Source: Chloroflexota bacterium (GTDB lineage: Bacteria; Chloroflexota; Dehalococcoidia; Lucifugimonadales; UBA3495). From it: a stretch of DNA of 64,000 bases. The notes under the pieces were generated by a model. The model ran no database searches. It had not been told where the DNA came from and was given only the letters and a program-made list of their open reading frames with translations. Numbering within the stretch: position 1 is the first letter of the stretch; each line of letters opens with the position of its first letter. The stretch covers positions 1 to 64,000 of the forward strand of contig JACZUF010000003.1 in the NCBI GenBank assembly GCA_022573285.1, given 5' to 3'. A program made the translations under genes and the position numbers. Positions 35,434 to 48,607 of this stretch are shown here, in pieces.

Positions 35434-35494
35434 TTCGACAAGCTCACCACGAACGGAGGAAAGCATTTTTACCGTTCGTCCTGAGCCTGTCGAA
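35434..35494. repeat. Dispersed inverted-repeat element, TTCGACA type
   Basis: TTCGACA (35434-35440) faces TGTCGAA (35488-35494); inside, CGAACGG (35450-35456) faces CCGTTCG (35472-35478). It would fold as one long imperfect hairpin. It shares ends with the element at 16791-16910. Confidence 0.6.
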
Positions 35495-35558
35495 GGACCC
35501 AACAGCGGGTCGTACGGGATTTTGAAATAACCTCTGGATGGACAAGCCATGGTGACGC

Positions 35559-38315
<2,757 letters not shown>

Positions 38316-38403
38316 GGGCACCCGTCCTCCCAACTCGCCTATGCCCTCGCGGGCTGCTAGGCCCCCGTGCCGAAGGCGGCGGCCCCGGCAATAACCACCG
38401 GAC

Positions 38404-38431
38404 TATATAACGGACCCAGACGACAAATCAA
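38404..38431 (-). promoter_or_regulatory. Possible promoter of ppdK
   Basis: On the minus strand TTGATT (38431-38426), 16-base spacer, TATATA (38409-38404), about 90 bases before the ppdK start. Confidence 0.45.
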
Positions 38432-38565
38432 CTTGAAAGAAAAATAATTATGGCCGGAATCTACGCCTAATGACAACGAATTACGTAATATTCAGGCCGG
38501 TGATTATCGAATTCGCCAGGTTTCAAGCCGGTAGAACCGGCGCATACGGGCTATTTTACAGACCC

Positions 38566-39570
38566 CTAGATCTCACGGAATTGGGGCTCCGGCTCCGAAA
38601 TATCGAAGCCGTGGTCCCACAACTCGTCCAACTTCGCCTGCTCCTCGTCGGTCAGTTCCGGAGTCTCCAACGCACTGGTGTACTCCTTGAGCTCGGCCAG
38701 ATTGGTGAAGTTGGGCAGCACCGAGATAATGGTCGGCTGCTTCAAAACGAACTGGATCGCTGATTGGGCCATGGTCCTGGTGTCTTCCTGCACCAGGAAC
38801 CGGACCCGGTCGACCTTTTGCATCGCCTCCTGCAACCACTCGTCCTTGCGGTGGGCCCGGTGGTCGTCGGCGTCGAAGGTGGGCAGTCCGTGGTCGAACT
38901 CTCCGGTAAGGGTGTTGGACGCGTGGGGCACCCGGGACAGCAGGCCAACTTCGTGTTCTTCGGCCAGCTTCATCAGGTCCTTGGCCGGGTCCTGCTCCAA
39001 GATGCTATAGATTATCTGTGCGCTAACCACATTGCGGTCGCGCATAGAGTATTCACCCTCTTCGTACCAGCCGATGTCCGGCCCCAGGGCCACACCGTAG
39101 TGGCGTATCTTGCCTTCAAACTGGAGCTGCTCCAGGGCCTCGAAAAGCTCGTCGCGCTCCAGCGCTTCCAGCTTGGGATTATGTATCTGATAGAGGTCGA
39201 TATAATCGGTGCCCAGGCGGAGAAGGCTCTGCTCGCAGGCATACTTCACGAACTCCCGGTCGAACTTCTGCGGCCGTTCTTTGTGGCCGTCTCTGGGAGT
39301 CGGGTCGTAGATATCGTAGCCGAACTTGGTGGCAATGATGAGGTCGTTACGTTTGTGGCCAAGCACTTTGGCCAGTATCTCCTCGCCATATCCGTCGCCG
39401 TAGGCGTCGGCGGTGTCGAAGAAATTGATCCCCTCTTCGACGGCGTTCTCCAATAGCGCTGCCTTGTCGGAATCTTCGATCTTGCCCCACCAGTTCGTGG
39501 CGACGGTCCAGACTCCGAACCCTACTTCGGACAGCATCAAGTTGGTCCGGGGCAACTTACGGAATTTCAT
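38566..39570 (-). CDS. Aldo/keto reductase
   Basis: An NADPH-dependent oxidoreductase with a TIM-barrel fold. The 334 residues show the catalytic set: Asp in FFDTADAYGDGYGEE, Tyr in AYG, Lys in LIIATKFGYD and His in LYQIHNPKLEAL. The N-terminus LPRTNLMLSEVGFGVWTV and SVLPNFTNLAELKEYT near the end fit the family. AAGGA precedes the ATG at about ten bases. It is most like the group of hydroxyl-aldehyde reductases related to potassium-channel beta subunits. Substrate unknown. Confidence 0.93.
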   Translation of the reverse strand: MKFRKLPRTNLMLSEVGFGVWTVATNWWGKIEDSDKAALLENAVEEGINFFDTADAYGDGYGEEILAKVLGHKRNDLIIATKFGYDIYDPTPRDGHKERPQKFDREFVKYACEQSLLRLGTDYIDLYQIHNPKLEALERDELFEALEQLQFEGKIRHYGVALGPDIGWYEEGEYSMRDRNVVSAQIIYSILEQDPAKDLMKLAEEHEVGLLSRVPHASNTLTGEFDHGLPTFDADDHRAHRKDEWLQEAMQKVDRVRFLVQEDTRTMAQSAIQFVLKQPTIISVLPNFTNLAELKEYTSALETPELTDEEQAKLDELWDHGFDISEPEPQFREI

Positions 39571-39666
39571 TATTGTTACGTCCTTAATCTAAGAGGTGAA
39601 CTTGCTCGGCCACTCTCTCATCAGGGCCACCGCGGCCTTGGCATCGACGGTCTGACCGGTTGGAAA

Positions 39667-40257
39667 TTAACCCGCGGCTACCGTGAGACCAAGACTGCCT
39701 TTGATGTCATCGACCCGGCGCTGGAACCCAGCGTCGTCCAACACCGGCTCCAACCTGCCCAGGTTAACGTTGGACAAGACCTCCACCCACGACGTGCAAC
39801 CGCCGTATTCCGGCAGATAGGGCACGGTCACGGGCTGCTCCAGCTTGTAGACGCGCAGCAGAAGCACCGATAGCGGGAGCATCGGCTTCCAATGGAGCCT
39901 GGACTGGGCGTAGGCAGCCGTCCAGATGTAATGGGGCTCCAGGTCATCCACCTTCTCCTGCTCGGAGATCTCCAGCACCTCTTCGGCCTTCGCCCAGTGG
40001 CTGAAGGTGATATGGCCGTCGTCGTGGGGCCGTTCCAGCAGCTTGCGCAGGGCGGGCTGGTGGGCCGGCTGCAACAGGTCTTCTTTCTGATGGAGGTATG
40101 TCGGATAGAACAAGAACTCCCGGTGAATAACGCGGAAGTCCTTGCCGTCTTCGTGGATTCCGCCTTTGCGCATCAGGAGCACCTGGTCTCCCTGGGCCAT
40201 GGCTTCAACGGTAATTGCCCACTCTTTCAGCGCCATCTGGCAATTATTGGGTAACAT
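39667..40257 (-). CDS. DUF1802 family protein
   Basis: A 196-residue protein of the DUF1802 family, whose role is not known. Seen are MALKEWAITVEAMAQGDQVLLMRKGGIHE at the N-terminus (not repeated here in full elsewhere), FLFYPTYLHQKEDLLQP and VDDLEPHYIWTAAYAQSRLHWKP, which are typical of the family. The start ATG follows GGAG at nine bases. It lies between the LysR gene and the aldo/keto reductase gene on the same strand, about 100 bases from the latter, with no functional hint from context. Confidence 0.85.
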   Translation of the reverse strand: MLPNNCQMALKEWAITVEAMAQGDQVLLMRKGGIHEDGKDFRVIHREFLFYPTYLHQKEDLLQPAHQPALRKLLERPHDDGHITFSHWAKAEEVLEISEQEKVDDLEPHYIWTAAYAQSRLHWKPMLPLSVLLLRVYKLEQPVTVPYLPEYGGCTSWVEVLSNVNLGRLEPVLDDAGFQRRVDDIKGSLGLTVAAG

Positions 40258-40416
40258 CTGACCTGTCTCCGTTCCGATGGGTGAGTTTGGAGGCTAGTAA
40301 CGAACCTACCAAATCCCAGGATAACCCAGTAGAAAATACTAAATCGGGAATCGCCAGGTCAATGGTATCACCGGCCCAAGTTGCGCTCAATCCCCGAACG
40401 GAAATGGGGCCGGGCG

Positions 40417-41385
40417 TTAGGAGGTGGGGGCCGGACCAGAGAGGGACGGCCTTTCGGCCATCAAGAACTCGCGGAAAGCGCGTTGAGAGGGGGAGAGATA
40501 GCGGTCCTTAGTTTGAATCAGGGTCAAAGTCCGCCGGCACTCCCAACCGGCCACGTCCAGCACGATGAGCATGCCGGCCTTAAGCTCGGCGGTTATGCCC
40601 AGCCGGGAGATGATTCCGATGCCGCCGCCGGCCGTAGCCGCCTGCTTTACGGCCTGATTGCTGCCCAGTTCGACGGCGATCCTGGGCGCCACGCCGAGTT
40701 TTTGGAATTGGCTCTCGGCTGACCGGCGCGTCGCCGACCCCTCTTCTCTCGCCACCAGTCCCAGGTCCACCACCTGCTCCGGGGTGAGCCGGCCTAAGCT
40801 GGCCGCCGGGTGGCTGGGCGAGGCCACCAGAACAATCTCGTCGATCTGGTAATCCACCATCTCCAGCTCGCCGGAGTATTCTTCGACGTGGTCGCCAACC
40901 ATGCCCAGGTCCATGTCCCGGTCCAGTATCCGCTGGATGATGGTCTGGGTGTTTCCGATCACCAACTTGACGTGTATCCCCGGGTAGACCTGGCGGAACC
41001 GCCCCACCACAAGGGGCAGCACGTACTCGCCGGGCGTGGTGCTGGCGCCCAGCACCAGATGGCCGGACTGGAGGTCTTCCATCTCTTGGACGGTGTCCAT
41101 GAGCTGGCTGGAAAGCGCGAAGATCTGTTGGGAGTAGGCCAAGACCGCATCCCCAGATTCGGTGATCCTCAGACCGCGAGGCCGGCGGTGAAACAGGGTG
41201 ATGCCCAGGTATTTTTCCAGCTCTTGGACCTGGATCGACACCGCGGGTTGGGTGATCTCCAGTGCCTCGGCGGCCCGGGAGAAGCTCAGGTGGTTGGCCA
41301 CCATCTGGAAGATATATAGCTGGTGGAAGTTCAGATGGCCGGCGGCGGGTCCGCCGCCGGAGGCGCGTTTATTCCGTACGGCCAT
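40417..41385 (-). CDS. LysR family transcriptional regulator
   Basis: A 322-residue regulator. The winged helix-turn-helix lies at about residues 20-80 (LSFSRAAEALEITQPAVSIQ and LEKYLGITLFHRRPRGLRIT), and the effector-binding domain follows (LVLGASTTPGEYVLPLVV, VKLVIGNTQTIIQRIL). The pattern is close to CysB/CbbR-type members. It starts six bases after the tatD stop, so both are probably one transcript. No divergent target gene is present; the target may be the downstream genes. Confidence 0.93.
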   Translation of the reverse strand: MAVRNKRASGGGPAAGHLNFHQLYIFQMVANHLSFSRAAEALEITQPAVSIQVQELEKYLGITLFHRRPRGLRITESGDAVLAYSQQIFALSSQLMDTVQEMEDLQSGHLVLGASTTPGEYVLPLVVGRFRQVYPGIHVKLVIGNTQTIIQRILDRDMDLGMVGDHVEEYSGELEMVDYQIDEIVLVASPSHPAASLGRLTPEQVVDLGLVAREEGSATRRSAESQFQKLGVAPRIAVELGSNQAVKQAATAGGGIGIISRLGITAELKAGMLIVLDVAGWECRRTLTLIQTKDRYLSPSQRAFREFLMAERPSLSGPAPTS

Positions 41386-41390
41386 GACCG

Positions 41391-42188
41391 TTAAGCCGTG
41401 CCGATCAGGCGCTCAATCCCGAGCAGCCGCGCCAGGTTTCCCGTAGTCACCCGTGCGACCTCTTCAACCGGGATACCTTTAATCTCGGCCAGGGTCTCGG
41501 CCACCGATTGGACGTGTCTTGGCTCCGTCCAGTTGGTGCGGTATTTCTTAAAGGGCTGCGGCGCCGCGTCCGTCTCCAGGACAATATTTTCCAAAGGGAT
41601 AACCTTGGCGACTTCCTGCAATTCGGGCAACCGGGTCAGGGGCCGTGCCAAGGAGATGTAGAAACCGCAATCGATGGCTTCCCGGGCCGTGGCCTCGTCG
41701 GCCTGGAAGTAGTGCATCGCCCCGCCGACATCGCCGGCATTTTCCTCCCGCAGCACCCGGAAGACCTCTGCGTGGGACTCCCGCGAGTGGAAGATGATGG
41801 GCAATTTAAGGCTGCGGGCCAGGCGGATGTGCTCCCGGAAGACCTGGTACTGGGTGTCGTGGTCCGGGGAGGTGGGCAGGAAGTCCAAGCCGACCTCGCT
41901 GATGCAGACCACTTTGGACGACGACTTGGCCATCCTCTCAAGCTCGGCGTAGACCTCGCCGGTGACCTGCTCGTGGGCCTCCATGGGGTGTATCCCGACG
42001 CCGGCATAGAGCGGTTCGAACTGCTCAGCCAGGTTGATGCAGGCCTGGGTGGACTGAGATGTGGTCCCGGCGCAGACGGCGAACGCCACACCCGCTTCAC
42101 GGGCCCGGTCCAATATCTCGGGCATCTCCGCAGGGGGGTATTGGTCCAGGTGAGTGTGGCAATCTCCCAGCATATAATCGCTAGGCAT
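41391..42188 (-). CDS. TatD family hydrolase (metal-dependent nuclease)
   Basis: A TIM-barrel metal hydrolase of the TatD family, implicated in DNA repair exonuclease activity and D-aminoacyl-tRNA work in different members. Metal ligands are seen in GDCHTHLDQYP near the N-terminus, CISEVGLDFL, IIFHSRESHAEVF, GGAMHYFQADE and LETDAAPQPF. From ATG 42188 the product has 265 residues; a GTG four codons upstream is possible. It is followed after five bases by the LysR gene. Confidence 0.93.
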   Translation of the reverse strand: MPSDYMLGDCHTHLDQYPPAEMPEILDRAREAGVAFAVCAGTTSQSTQACINLAEQFEPLYAGVGIHPMEAHEQVTGEVYAELERMAKSSSKVVCISEVGLDFLPTSPDHDTQYQVFREHIRLARSLKLPIIFHSRESHAEVFRVLREENAGDVGGAMHYFQADEATAREAIDCGFYISLARPLTRLPELQEVAKVIPLENIVLETDAAPQPFKKYRTNWTEPRHVQSVAETLAEIKGIPVEEVARVTTGNLARLLGIERLIGTA

Positions 42189-42454
42189 TTTGTATTGCAC
42201 CGTCGGTTAGATGATTCGGTTCAGGCGATTTACGCCCACGGCCCTTCATTCCGAAAGGAATCATATACTACGGTTGCCAATCGAGGTCAAATATTGTTGT
42301 ATATCGAGATGTCTTTGCCGAAATACGCCGGTATATCTCCAACCATTTTCGTCCAATGACTAGCAATCGAACCGAAAATCCTTGCCGGTCGGCATTCTGA
42401 GTTCCGGCATTTCGGCCTTCTGAAAACAGATGCATCGACCTATTACGAAACTCG
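42189..42454. other. AT-richer spacer upstream of the suf promoter
   Basis: No gene seen. Base composition is more AT-rich than in the flanking coding regions; it holds the divergent control region of tatD and suf. Confidence 0.45.
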
Positions 42455-42483
42455 TTGACACCCTCAAACCCCAGTGGTAGCAT
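42455..42483 (+). promoter_or_regulatory. Likely promoter of the suf operon
   Basis: TTGACA (42455-42460), 17-base spacer, TAGCAT (42478-42483), about 110 bases before sufB. The same box pair occurs before the hopanoid locus. Confidence 0.6.
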
Positions 42484-42485
42484 AA

Positions 42486-42545
42486 TTGTTGACCTACTTG
42501 GTCGACAATCTTTTATTACCGGTCGGATTGACCTGAAACCGGTCG
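42486..42545 (+). promoter_or_regulatory. Possible operator sites of the suf operon
   Basis: A near-perfect dyad TTGTTGACC (42486-42494), TACTT, GGTCGACAA (42500-42508) with one mismatch lies just past the -10 box. Two direct ACCGGTCG copies (42518-42525 and 42538-42545) follow exactly 20 bases apart. Their position at the transcription start suggests repressor binding. Confidence 0.45.
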
Positions 42546-42595
42546 ATTTAATCTCAGATCGGGCCCACCGCCCGGACCCATATTAGGAGCAATCG

Positions 42596-44053
<1,458 letters not shown>

Positions 44054-44842
44054 ATGGCGGCCGCTGGGAAAAGCTCCACACCCTTGCTTTCCATCAAGGG
44101 CCTGACCGCCTCGGCCGGCGACCTGGAGATCCTCAAGGGCATCGACCTTGAGGTCTTCGTCGGCGAGGTACATGCCATCATGGGCCCCAACGGCTCCGGC
44201 AAGAGCACCTTGGCCAACGTGCTGGTCGGCCGCCCCGACTACACGGTCACCGGCGGCCAGGTGTTGTACGAAGGCCAGGACCTGTTGAAACTGGAACCGG
44301 AGATCAGGGCCCGCATGGGGCTGTTCCTGGCCTTCCAGTACCCCCTGGAGCTCCCCGGCGTCCGGGCCTGGCAATTCCTCAAGGCCGGAGTGGACGCCCG
44401 CCGGCTGCACCACGGCGAGGAGGAGATGAGCGCCCGGGAGTTCGACCAGATGCTCAAGGCCAAGATCGAGGAGGTCCAGATCGACCCTGACCTGATAAAG
44501 AGGGCGGTGAACGAAGGCTTCTCCGGCGGCGAAAAGAAACGGAACGAGATACTGCAGATGGCCGTGCTTAAACCCAAACTGGCCCTGCTGGACGAGACCG
44601 ACTCCGGCCTGGACATCGACGCTTTGCGCATCGTCTCCGAAGGGATCAACAGACTGCGATCTCCCGAGAACGCAATCATTCTGGTCACCCACTACCAGCG
44701 CATCTTGAACTACATCACCCCCGATTACGTCCACGTGCTGTTCGATGGACGGATCGTACGGTCCGGCGGCCCTGAACTGGCCCACGAGCTGGAAGAAAAG
44801 GGCTACGAATGGATTAAAGACGCCGTCGATGCGGGCGTATAG
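44054..44842 (+). CDS. sufC: SUF system ATPase SufC
   Basis: ABC-type ATPase that drives the SufBCD scaffold. The 262 residues contain Walker A GPNGSGKST, the signature SGGEKKRNEI, and Walker B LALLDETDSGLDIDAL with the family-specific Asp-Glu-Thr. The ATG directly follows the sufB stop, and 24 bases separate it from sufD. No membrane subunits, as expected for SufC. Confidence 0.97.
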   Translation: MAAAGKSSTPLLSIKGLTASAGDLEILKGIDLEVFVGEVHAIMGPNGSGKSTLANVLVGRPDYTVTGGQVLYEGQDLLKLEPEIRARMGLFLAFQYPLELPGVRAWQFLKAGVDARRLHHGEEEMSAREFDQMLKAKIEEVQIDPDLIKRAVNEGFSGGEKKRNEILQMAVLKPKLALLDETDSGLDIDALRIVSEGINRLRSPENAIILVTHYQRILNYITPDYVHVLFDGRIVRSGGPELAHELEEKGYEWIKDAVDAGV

Positions 44843-44866
44843 CGCCCCCGGCGACATCGAGACCGC

Positions 44867-46234
44867 ATGACTTCAGCTCCTGCCAAATACGCCCAATACT
44901 TTGCCGATTTCCAGTCCCTGAGCGAGGGACCCGGAGCCGGAGCGCCGGCATGGCTTCGAGACATCCGGGACAACGCCTGGTCCCGGTTCAGCGACACCGG
45001 CTTCCCAACCGCCCGGCGGGGCAACGAACGCTGGAAGTACACCAACGTCGGCCCCATCGCCAAGATTGACTTCGGCTTCCCACTCCGCCCCGCGCCCGCC
45101 AACGGGTCAAAGGTCCTGGCGCTTTGGTACCAGCCTTCGTATCAGTTGAATGGACCGGCGGGCTACGACCTGGTCTATGTCGATGGCCGTTATTCCGCGG
45201 AACTCTCTTCGCCGGCGGCAGGGTCCAGTGGCGTCACCGTCGCCAGTTTGGCCTCGGTTACCTCCGATGGCGCCTTCAATCTGGAAAGCCACGTTGGGCG
45301 CTATGCCCCCCTGGATGACGACGGGTTCGCCGCGCTGAACACGGCTTTTCTCCACGACGGGGCCTACATACACGTTGCCGACGGCCATGCCGAGAAGGTG
45401 GTTATACGCCTCTCGTTCATAACGACCATGAGCGACGGCCCCAAGGTGACCCATCCCCGGACTCTGATCGTCGCCGGACGCAACACCGACATCACCGTGG
45501 TGGAGAGTTACACCGGACCCAAAGATTGCGTGTACTTCACCAACGCCGTCACCGAAATCTCAGTCGGAGACGGAGCGCGAGTGGATCACTACCGGCTGCT
45601 TTTGGAAGGCGAAAAGGCGTTCCACGTCGGCACCAGCCGGGTCAAGCAAGAGAAGGACAGTATCTTCAGTTCCGGGTCCTTCATCTTGGGCACGGCCCTG
45701 GCCCGGAACGACCTGGAGGTGTTGCTGGACGCCCCCGGCGCCTACTGCTCTTTGAACGGCCTTTATCTCACCGCCGACGACCAGCACATCGACAACCTGA
45801 TCAGCATCGACCACGCCCAGCCCCACTGCACCAGCCGTTTGAACTACAAGGGCATCCTGGACGGCAAGTCCAGGGCGGTGTTTGGCGGCACGGTGCTGGT
45901 GCGCCCCGACGCCCAGAAGAGCGACGCCGAGCAGACCGACAAGAACCTGATCCTTTCCCAGTCGGCCGAGGTTGACAGCAAGCCCAGCCTGCTGATCTAC
46001 GCCGACGACGTGAAGTGCAGCCACGGCGCCACCGCCGGCCACATCGACGCCGACACCCTGTTCTACCTGCGCAGCCGGGGCCTGGACCTGGACACCGCCA
46101 GCAGGATGCTGATCCACGCCTTCGCCAGCGAGATCATTGAGACCGTGAAGCCCGAGCCTCTGCGCGAATACCTGAACACCATTTTCGCCGCGGCCATCCC
46201 CAACAAGAGCCTGCCCATCGCGAGGACCAGATGA
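44867..46234 (+). CDS. sufD: Fe-S cluster assembly protein SufD
   Basis: Partner of SufB in the scaffold complex. The 455 residues have the SufD N-terminal region (WSRFSDTGFPTARRGNERWKYT) and the SufBD core (LIVAGRNTDITVVESYTG, CSLNGLYLTADDQHIDN, HAQPHCTSRLNYKGILDG, CSHGATAGHIDADTLFYLRSRG). The stop overlaps the start of sufS by four bases, so translation is coupled. Confidence 0.95.
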   Translation: MTSAPAKYAQYFADFQSLSEGPGAGAPAWLRDIRDNAWSRFSDTGFPTARRGNERWKYTNVGPIAKIDFGFPLRPAPANGSKVLALWYQPSYQLNGPAGYDLVYVDGRYSAELSSPAAGSSGVTVASLASVTSDGAFNLESHVGRYAPLDDDGFAALNTAFLHDGAYIHVADGHAEKVVIRLSFITTMSDGPKVTHPRTLIVAGRNTDITVVESYTGPKDCVYFTNAVTEISVGDGARVDHYRLLLEGEKAFHVGTSRVKQEKDSIFSSGSFILGTALARNDLEVLLDAPGAYCSLNGLYLTADDQHIDNLISIDHAQPHCTSRLNYKGILDGKSRAVFGGTVLVRPDAQKSDAEQTDKNLILSQSAEVDSKPSLLIYADDVKCSHGATAGHIDADTLFYLRSRGLDLDTASRMLIHAFASEIIETVKPEPLREYLNTIFAAAIPNKSLPIARTR

Positions 46235-47481
46235 CCACCGGAGATCGAGCCGCCACCGCGCCGGTATTCGACGTGTATAAGGTCCGGGACGATTTCCCGA
46301 TATTGAAGCAGCTGGTGAACGGCTACCCGCTGGTCTACCTGGACAACGGGGCCACCTCCCAGAAGCCCCAGTCGGTGATCGACGCCATCGTCGGCTACTA
46401 CACCACTACGAACTCAAACGTGCACCGGGGCGTCCACACCCTGAGCCAACAGGCTACCGACGGCTACGAGGGCGCGCGGGCCAAGGTCCGGCAGTTCATC
46501 AACGCCGGCGACGACCGGGAGATAATCTTCACCAGGAACACCACCGAGGGCATCAACCTGGTGGCCCACTCCTACGGCCGGCAAAACGTGGGTCCTGGCG
46601 ACGACATCATCGTCTCCAACATGGAGCATCACTCCAACATCGTGCCCTGGCAGATGCTGTGTGAAGAGAAGGGGGCCAACCTGCGCGTCGTGCCGATCGA
46701 CGACACCGGCGAACTGCTGATGGACGAGTACGAGAAGATGCTCAGTCCCCGCACCAAGCTGGTCTCCATCACCCATGTATCCAACGCTCTGGGCACCATC
46801 CTGCCGGCGGCCCAGATCGTCCAGATGGCTCACGCCCACGGCGCTCCGGTGTTGCTGGACGGCGCCCAGGCCGTCCCCCACATGCCCGTTGACATGAAGG
46901 AACTGGACTGCGATTTCTATGTGTTCTCCGGACATAAATTGTTCGGACCGACCGGCATCGGGATACTCTACGGAAAAGCGGAGTACCTGGAGGCCATGCC
47001 GCCCTTCCTTGGTGGCGGCGAGATGATTAAATCGGTCACTTTTGAAAAAACTATCTACAACGATTTGCCATATAAATTCGAGGGCGGCACGCCCGACATC
47101 GCCGGGGCGATCGGGCTGGGCGCGGCCATCGACTACGTGAATAATCTGGGCTTCGACCAGATCACCGCCCACGAGGAAGAACTGCTCAGATACTGTACCG
47201 ATGCCCTGTTGTCCACCACCGGGGTGAAAATAATCGGCACGGCCCATCACAAAACCGGGATCCTGTCCTTTGTGATGGACAAGGCCCACCCCCATGACAT
47301 CGGGACCATCCTGGACGAACAGGGCATCGCGATCCGGACCGGGCACCACTGCGCACAACCGGTGATGCAGCGGTTCCAAATACCCGCCACCGCCCGGGCC
47401 TCTCTGGCCTTCTACAACACCAAAGAGGATATCGACGCGTTGATCAAGGGCATCGACCGGGTCCTTGAGGTTTTCAGTTAA
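46231..47481 (+). CDS. sufS: Cysteine desulfurase SufS
   Basis: A PLP enzyme that takes sulfur from cysteine for cluster assembly. In the 416 residues are YLDNGATSQKPQSVIDA, the NVHRGVHTLSQQATDGYEGAR segment, MEHHSNIVPWQ, the PLP lysine in FSGHKLFGPTGIG and the active-site Cys in RTGHHCAQPVMQRF. All catalytic features are present. It fits the type II desulfurase that works with SufU, and a sufU follows at 36 bases. Confidence 0.97.
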   Translation: MTTGDRAATAPVFDVYKVRDDFPILKQLVNGYPLVYLDNGATSQKPQSVIDAIVGYYTTTNSNVHRGVHTLSQQATDGYEGARAKVRQFINAGDDREIIFTRNTTEGINLVAHSYGRQNVGPGDDIIVSNMEHHSNIVPWQMLCEEKGANLRVVPIDDTGELLMDEYEKMLSPRTKLVSITHVSNALGTILPAAQIVQMAHAHGAPVLLDGAQAVPHMPVDMKELDCDFYVFSGHKLFGPTGIGILYGKAEYLEAMPPFLGGGEMIKSVTFEKTIYNDLPYKFEGGTPDIAGAIGLGAAIDYVNNLGFDQITAHEEELLRYCTDALLSTTGVKIIGTAHHKTGILSFVMDKAHPHDIGTILDEQGIAIRTGHHCAQPVMQRFQIPATARASLAFYNTKEDIDALIKGIDRVLEVFS

Positions 47482-47517
47482 TGCCTGGACGTAGCGGGTT
47501 AATCTGGGGACTCTGTA

Positions 47518-47967
47518 ATGTCCGGTCTTAGCGAGCTCTACCAGGAGATACTCCTGGAGCACAACAGCAAGCCCCGGAATTTCCGGAAGGTCGAGGAAGC
47601 GAACCAGACCTCCGAGGGGTTCAACCCCCTGTGCGGAGACCAGATCTCACTCTATCTCAAGGTTGTCGATGGGGTCATCGACGATGTCGGATTCCAGGGC
47701 ACCGGCTGCGCCATCTCCCGCGCTTCGGCCTCCATGATGACCCAGAGCATCAAGGGACAGAGCGTTGAGAGAGCCCAGGAGATCTTCGACGCCTTCCATC
47801 ATATGATTACCGAGCCCGGCGGCGAGTTGGACCTCGATACCCTGGGCGATCTGGAAACCCTCTCCGGCATCAACGAGTTCCCCACCCGCATCAAGTGCGC
47901 TGTCTTAGCCTGGCACACCATGAAGGCCGCCCTGGCCGGCGACACCAACGAAATAACCACCGAATAG
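47518..47967 (+). CDS. sufU: SufU Fe-S scaffold/sulfur transfer protein, first copy
   Basis: A 149-residue zinc-binding partner of SufS in SUF systems that lack SufE. The three conserved cysteines stand in NPLCGDQ, GTGCAISRASASMMTQ and RIKCAVLAWHT, with the zinc-site Asp in the first. The N-terminal YQEILLEHNSKPRNF is typical. It follows sufS by 36 bases and belongs to the same transcript. Confidence 0.95.
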   Translation: MSGLSELYQEILLEHNSKPRNFRKVEEANQTSEGFNPLCGDQISLYLKVVDGVIDDVGFQGTGCAISRASASMMTQSIKGQSVERAQEIFDAFHHMITEPGGELDLDTLGDLETLSGINEFPTRIKCAVLAWHTMKAALAGDTNEITTE

Positions 47968-48108
47968 GCGGCTCAGCCGCGTTTCCATGGGCAGCCTCTA
48001 CGCGGGTTTGTTTGGTTTGCTCGTGCCGGTTCTTGTCTATTGATGGCGATGTCTTCCTGCCGCCCTGTGCTACGCTGGATGCGATTATTTTCTATTGGCG
48101 ATAAATAA

Positions 48109-48597
48109 ATGCCTCAACTGCCCGACATTCCCCTGGACGGCCTCTACGGCGACCTGGTCATGGACCACTACCGCAACCCACGCAACCGTGCGCCGATCAG
48201 TGACGCGGATGTGGAGGCTGAAGAGTTCAACCCCTTCTGCGGCGACCGGGCCATACTGCAACTCAAGTTGGACGGCCAGGGCAAGGTCTGCGCCGTTAGC
48301 GCCCGCTCCGAGGGTTGCTCCATAATCCAGGCCGCCACCTCCATGCTGTCCGGCCTGCTGCAGGGCAAGTCGCTGGGCGAAGTGGAAGAATTGGGAGAGA
48401 AATTCCGGGTTTCGATGAAGAGTGGGGCCGGAAAAAGCGGGGCGGGAGAGAACGGCATCGAAGAGGATGCGGACGGGCTTGGCGACCTGCTGGCCCTTCA
48501 GGTGGTGCGCCGATACCCGGTGCGCATCAAGTGCGCCCTGCTGCCGCTGACCGCCCTGGAAGAGGGCATCAAAGCCTACCGGGCCAAAACTCACTAG
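48109..48597 (+). CDS. SufU-like scaffold protein, second divergent copy
   Basis: A second IscU/SufU-family protein, 162 residues, 141 bases after the first. It keeps the cysteines in NPFCGDR, SEGCSIIQAATSM and RIKCALLPLTAL and the YGDLVMDHYRNPRN opening, so it should bind metal or clusters. It differs clearly from the first copy and has a Gly/Ser/Lys-rich insert (SGAGKSGAGENG) before the last part. It may have a different client or act as scaffold while the first copy moves sulfur. Its stop lies 11 bases from the convergent solute-binding gene. Confidence 0.92.
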   Translation: MPQLPDIPLDGLYGDLVMDHYRNPRNRAPISDADVEAEEFNPFCGDRAILQLKLDGQGKVCAVSARSEGCSIIQAATSMLSGLLQGKSLGEVEELGEKFRVSMKSGAGKSGAGENGIEEDADGLGDLLALQVVRRYPVRIKCALLPLTALEEGIKAYRAKTH

Positions 48598-48607
48598 CCA
48601 AGTCCCG

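Noticed and set aside
48397-48480. Frameshift or assembly error in the second SufU
   Set aside because: The Gly/Ser/Lys insert stays in frame and the conserved cysteine after it is in place, so it is more likely a real insert.
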